Assembly: GCA_024653385.1 (NCBI GenBank)
Contig: JANLFZ010000311.1
Coordinates: 1-7,338, forward strand
DNA length: 7,338 nucleotides
Source: Thermoguttaceae bacterium
GTDB lineage: Bacteria > Planctomycetota > Planctomycetia > Pirellulales > Thermoguttaceae
Direction of reading: 5' to 3'
Below the pieces are notes generated by a model that saw only the letters and a program-made list of their open reading frames with translations, searched no databases and had not been told where the DNA came from. Position numbers and translations under genes: made by a program. Below are positions 5,674-7,338 of this stretch, piece by piece (the stretch's first letter is position 1; every line of letters starts with the position of its first letter).

Positions 5674-6798
5674 ATGTGGTCCATCGCACTGGAAACCCTC
5701 ATCGCCGACCGCGCCAAATTGCTGACTGCCCTGGTCGGCGTGATTTTCGCCATCGTCTTGGTCAATGTGCAAGGCGGGTTCTTCCTCGGGCTCATTGGCC
5801 GCGCCAGTCTCTTGGTCGACTATAGCCAGGCCGACATCTGGGCAGGCCACCGGCAGATGCACAATGTGGACCTTCCTCGCGATGTGCCGCGGCGGTGGGT
5901 CTATCGCATCCGCGGCGTTCCGGGCGTGCGCGACGCCGAACCGTACCTTCTGGGTGTCACCGAAGCGACGCTTCCCAGCGGCGGCTATGCCGAAGTCGTG
6001 GTGGTCGGCACCGAACCCCAGGCGCGGCTCGGCACGCCTTGGAACCTCGTCCAGGGCAGCCTCGATTCGATGCTCAAGCCCAGCGGCATCGTCGTCGATC
6101 AGACCGAGGCCGACAAGCTGGACCACCCGACGATCGGATCGCTCCGCGAGATCGGCGGGCGGCGAGCCCGGGTCGTCGGCATGACGCGCGGCATCATGGG
6201 TTTCTTGGTCTTCCCTTATGTCTTCACGACCTACGACCGCGCGGCCGCCTACCTGCACAAACCGCCGGAGTTCTGTTCCTACTTCCTCGTGGATGTCGAG
6301 CCGGGCGCGGATGTCCATCAGGTCTGCGACTCGATCCGCCAGCGCATTCCCGAGATCGATGCCTACCCTCGCGACGAGTACAGTTGGGTATCGATTCGCT
6401 TCTGGCTCACGAGGACTGGGTTAGGTATCAGCTTTGGAGCTGCAACGCTCTTGGGGCTTCTCGTGGGCGTGGTGATGGTCGCCCAGACCCTGTACGCCTT
6501 GGTGCTGGACCGGCTTGTCGAGTTCGGCACGCTCAAGGCGATCGGCGCCACCGAGCGGCAGATCTTCGCGGTGTTGCTCGTCCAGGCCTTTGCCATGGCC
6601 GCGGTCGGCTGGCTGGCGGGACTGGGACTCACTTGGGCCATCCAATCGATCTACAGCACGCCCCGCGCGCCGATCGTCATCCCCTGGTGGCTCTCGCTGG
6701 GCAGCGGGTTCCTCGTTCTGGGCATCTGCGTGGTTTCGTCGTTGCTCCCGTACCTCCGCATCCGGAAGCTCGATCCCATGATCGTCCTCCAAGGATAG
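5674..6798 (+). CDS. DevC/FtsX-type ABC transporter permease
   Basis: This encodes a 374-residue integral membrane protein with the DevC/MacB-like layout: a cytoplasmic start, TM1 at about 17-40 (LLTALVGVIFAIVLVNVQGG), a large extracytoplasmic domain (about 45-248), then three helices at about 251-277, 297-323 and 340-362. Between TM2 and TM3 the segment LVEFGTLKAIGATERQIF (about 281-298) is the typical coupling helix that contacts the ATPase. The C-terminus, IRKLDPMIVLQG, is also family-typical. DevC works with a DevA ATPase and a DevB (HlyD-like) adaptor to export envelope substrates such as glycolipids; no adaptor gene is in the window. The length fits the family. ATG 5674 gives the expected N-terminus; the ribosome binding site is poor (GAGTTGAGG, 5652-5660, is distant). 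The ATPase gene starts 8 bases after the stop. Confidence 0.85.
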   Translation: MWSIALETLIADRAKLLTALVGVIFAIVLVNVQGGFFLGLIGRASLLVDYSQADIWAGHRQMHNVDLPRDVPRRWVYRIRGVPGVRDAEPYLLGVTEATLPSGGYAEVVVVGTEPQARLGTPWNLVQGSLDSMLKPSGIVVDQTEADKLDHPTIGSLREIGGRRARVVGMTRGIMGFLVFPYVFTTYDRAAAYLHKPPEFCSYFLVDVEPGADVHQVCDSIRQRIPEIDAYPRDEYSWVSIRFWLTRTGLGISFGAATLLGLLVGVVMVAQTLYALVLDRLVEFGTLKAIGATERQIFAVLLVQAFAMAAVGWLAGLGLTWAIQSIYSTPRAPIVIPWWLSLGSGFLVLGICVVSSLLPYLRIRKLDPMIVLQG

Positions 6799-6806
6799 CA
6801 TCCCGT

Positions 6807-7058
6807 ATGGAAACCACCGGCCGCCAATCCGATCCCCGCGAGCCAATCGGCCAGCCACCGGGCGCCTTGGAAGCCGGCGCCCGCTTGGCCGTTTGCGTCC
6901 GCAACTTGCACAAGGCGTACCGCAACGGCAACGTCATTGCGCCGGTTCTCAACGGGGTCGAGCTGGCGGTCGAGCGCGGCCAGTGCGTCTACCTGGCCGG
7001 CCCGTCGGGCATGAGGCCCTTTCTGCGGTTTGTGAACATCAGGGTGCAGCGGTCATGA
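6807..7058 (+). pseudogene. N-terminal part of DevA-like ABC ATPase, frame broken in Walker A
   Basis: The first 68 codons (6807-7010) encode the start of a DevA/LolD/MacB-type ABC ATPase. They include the A-loop region (LHKAYRNGN, with the adenine-stacking aromatic Tyr), the beta-strand segment VLNGVELAVERGQCVYLAGP, and the first half of Walker A, GPSG. The frame then runs into an 86-base foreign segment, adds 15 unrelated residues (MRPFLRFVNIRVQRS) and stops at TGA 7056-7058. The expected SGKTTLL is present but begins at 7097, in another frame. ATG 6807 follows the permease stop by 8 bases; AAGGA (6791-6795) is a possible, slightly distant ribosome binding site. As read, this 83-residue product cannot bind nucleotide. 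If the extra bases are an assembly error, the true gene is intact and continues to the window edge. Confidence 0.75.
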
Positions 7059-7096
7059 AGAAGATCCCCATCGTGTCCATCATCGGCTTTTCGGGC
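7011..7096 (+). other. 86-base extra segment inside the ATPase Walker A codons
   Basis: The segment is bounded by a direct repeat TCGGGC (7005-7010 and 7091-7096); one copy plus the 80 bases between them makes the 86 extra bases. Removing it joins GGCCCGTCGGGC to AGCGGGAAGACGACG, giving GPSGSGKTT in frame. Since 86 is not a multiple of three, the insertion shifts the frame. Its content looks like a gene junction: the tail of an upstream frame ending in RVQRS, an ATGA overlap, and the first codons of a MobB-like P-loop gene. It has no inverted ends and no transposase. A microhomology-driven template switch or a chimeric assembly are the two explanations. Confidence 0.75.
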
Positions 7097-7338
7097 AGCG
7101 GGAAGACGACGCTCTTGTCGGTCCTTGGGTGCATTCTCTCGCCCGACGAGGGCGAGGTGGAGATCTACGGACACGAGATCGCCGCGTTGGACGAGGCCCA
7201 GCGCATCGAATTCCGCCGCCGACTGATCGGCTTCGTCTTTCAACGCTTCCATTTAATCCGCGGCCTGACGGCCCTTCAGAACGTCTGCGTGCCGCTGACG
7301 ATCCGCGGCATGGGCTGGCGATCGGCCGAGCGCCGGGC
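7055..7338 (+). CDS. Rest of the ABC ATPase behind a MobB-like start, partial
   Basis: The ATG at 7055 overlaps the preceding TGA as ATGA and opens a frame that runs off the right edge (94 full codons). Residues 1-12 (MKKIPIVSIIGF) do not look like an ABC ATPase; they resemble the start of a MobB-type P-loop protein (molybdopterin-guanine dinucleotide synthesis). From the P-loop (SGSGKTTLL, residues 13-21) onward the protein is clearly the DevA-like ATPase: DEGEVEIYGHEI, the Q-loop strand LIGFVFQRFHLIRGL and LQNVCVPLTIRGMG. The signature, Walker B and H-loop motifs lie beyond the window. The hybrid keeps a complete Walker A but lacks the A-loop. It might be made by termination-reinitiation, or the junction may be an assembly artefact. 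Confidence 0.6.
   Translation, partial: MKKIPIVSIIGFSGSGKTTLLSVLGCILSPDEGEVEIYGHEIAALDEAQRIEFRRRLIGFVFQRFHLIRGLTALQNVCVPLTIRGMGWRSAERR

Noticed and set aside
4575..5795. 406-codon minus-strand frame across the acyltransferase and the gap
   Set aside because: It overlaps a well-supported gene and the permease start, and its product shows Arg/His-rich shadow composition.
7011..7096. Insertion sequence or MITE as the cause of the ATPase break
   Set aside because: There are no terminal inverted repeats; the content looks like a gene junction, and the 6-bp repeat is better explained by microhomology.
1..7338. CRISPR array, tRNA or rRNA genes
   Set aside because: No regularly spaced repeats, and I saw no cloverleaf or rRNA-like sequence on either strand.

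Overview
The window is GC-rich DNA with long antisense and out-of-phase shadow frames. It most likely comes from a planctomycete. The signs are the Planctomycete-style family of FeeM-type N-acyltransferase, the very large Ala/Lys/Glu-rich TPR protein with a signal peptide, and a left-edge palindrome containing GGGGAC-A-GTCCCC, a motif I associate with dispersed REP-like repeats in planctomycete genomes. The phylum call is inference; there is no rRNA or other marker gene here.

All genes read on the + strand. (1) Positions 1-39 hold a REP-like palindrome. (2) Positions 79-3033 encode one exported 984-residue helical-repeat (TPR-like) protein. (3) Positions 3034-3485 are a 450-base non-coding stretch with many inverted repeats: a distant 11-bp inverted repeat after the TPR gene, a GAAC-N4-GTTC dyad, a 10-bp tandem repeat, and a row of hairpins just before the next gene. 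(4) Positions 3486-5438 look like a three-gene operon: a stand-alone degenerate receiver, a degenerate receiver fused to a LuxR-type helix-turn-helix, and a FeeM-type N-acyl amino acid synthase-like acyltransferase. (5) After a 235-base gap with one palindrome come a DevC/FtsX-type ABC permease (5674-6798) and, 8 bases later, its ATPase (from 6807), which runs off the right edge.

Taken together, the regulator pair may control an acyltransferase from the same structural superfamily as autoinducer synthases. The neighbouring DevCA-type transporter could move the product or another envelope cargo. That link is a hypothesis from gene order only.

The most striking feature is in the ATPase. Its reading frame is broken inside the Walker A loop by exactly 86 extra bases (7011-7096), bounded by a 6-bp direct repeat TCGGGC. 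Deleting them restores a perfect ABC P-loop. The extra bases carry an ATGA stop/start overlap and the start of a different P-loop protein that resembles MobB. This is either a microhomology-mediated insertion that created a split or hybrid ATPase, or an assembly chimera at a shared P-loop sequence. Read-level evidence is needed to decide.
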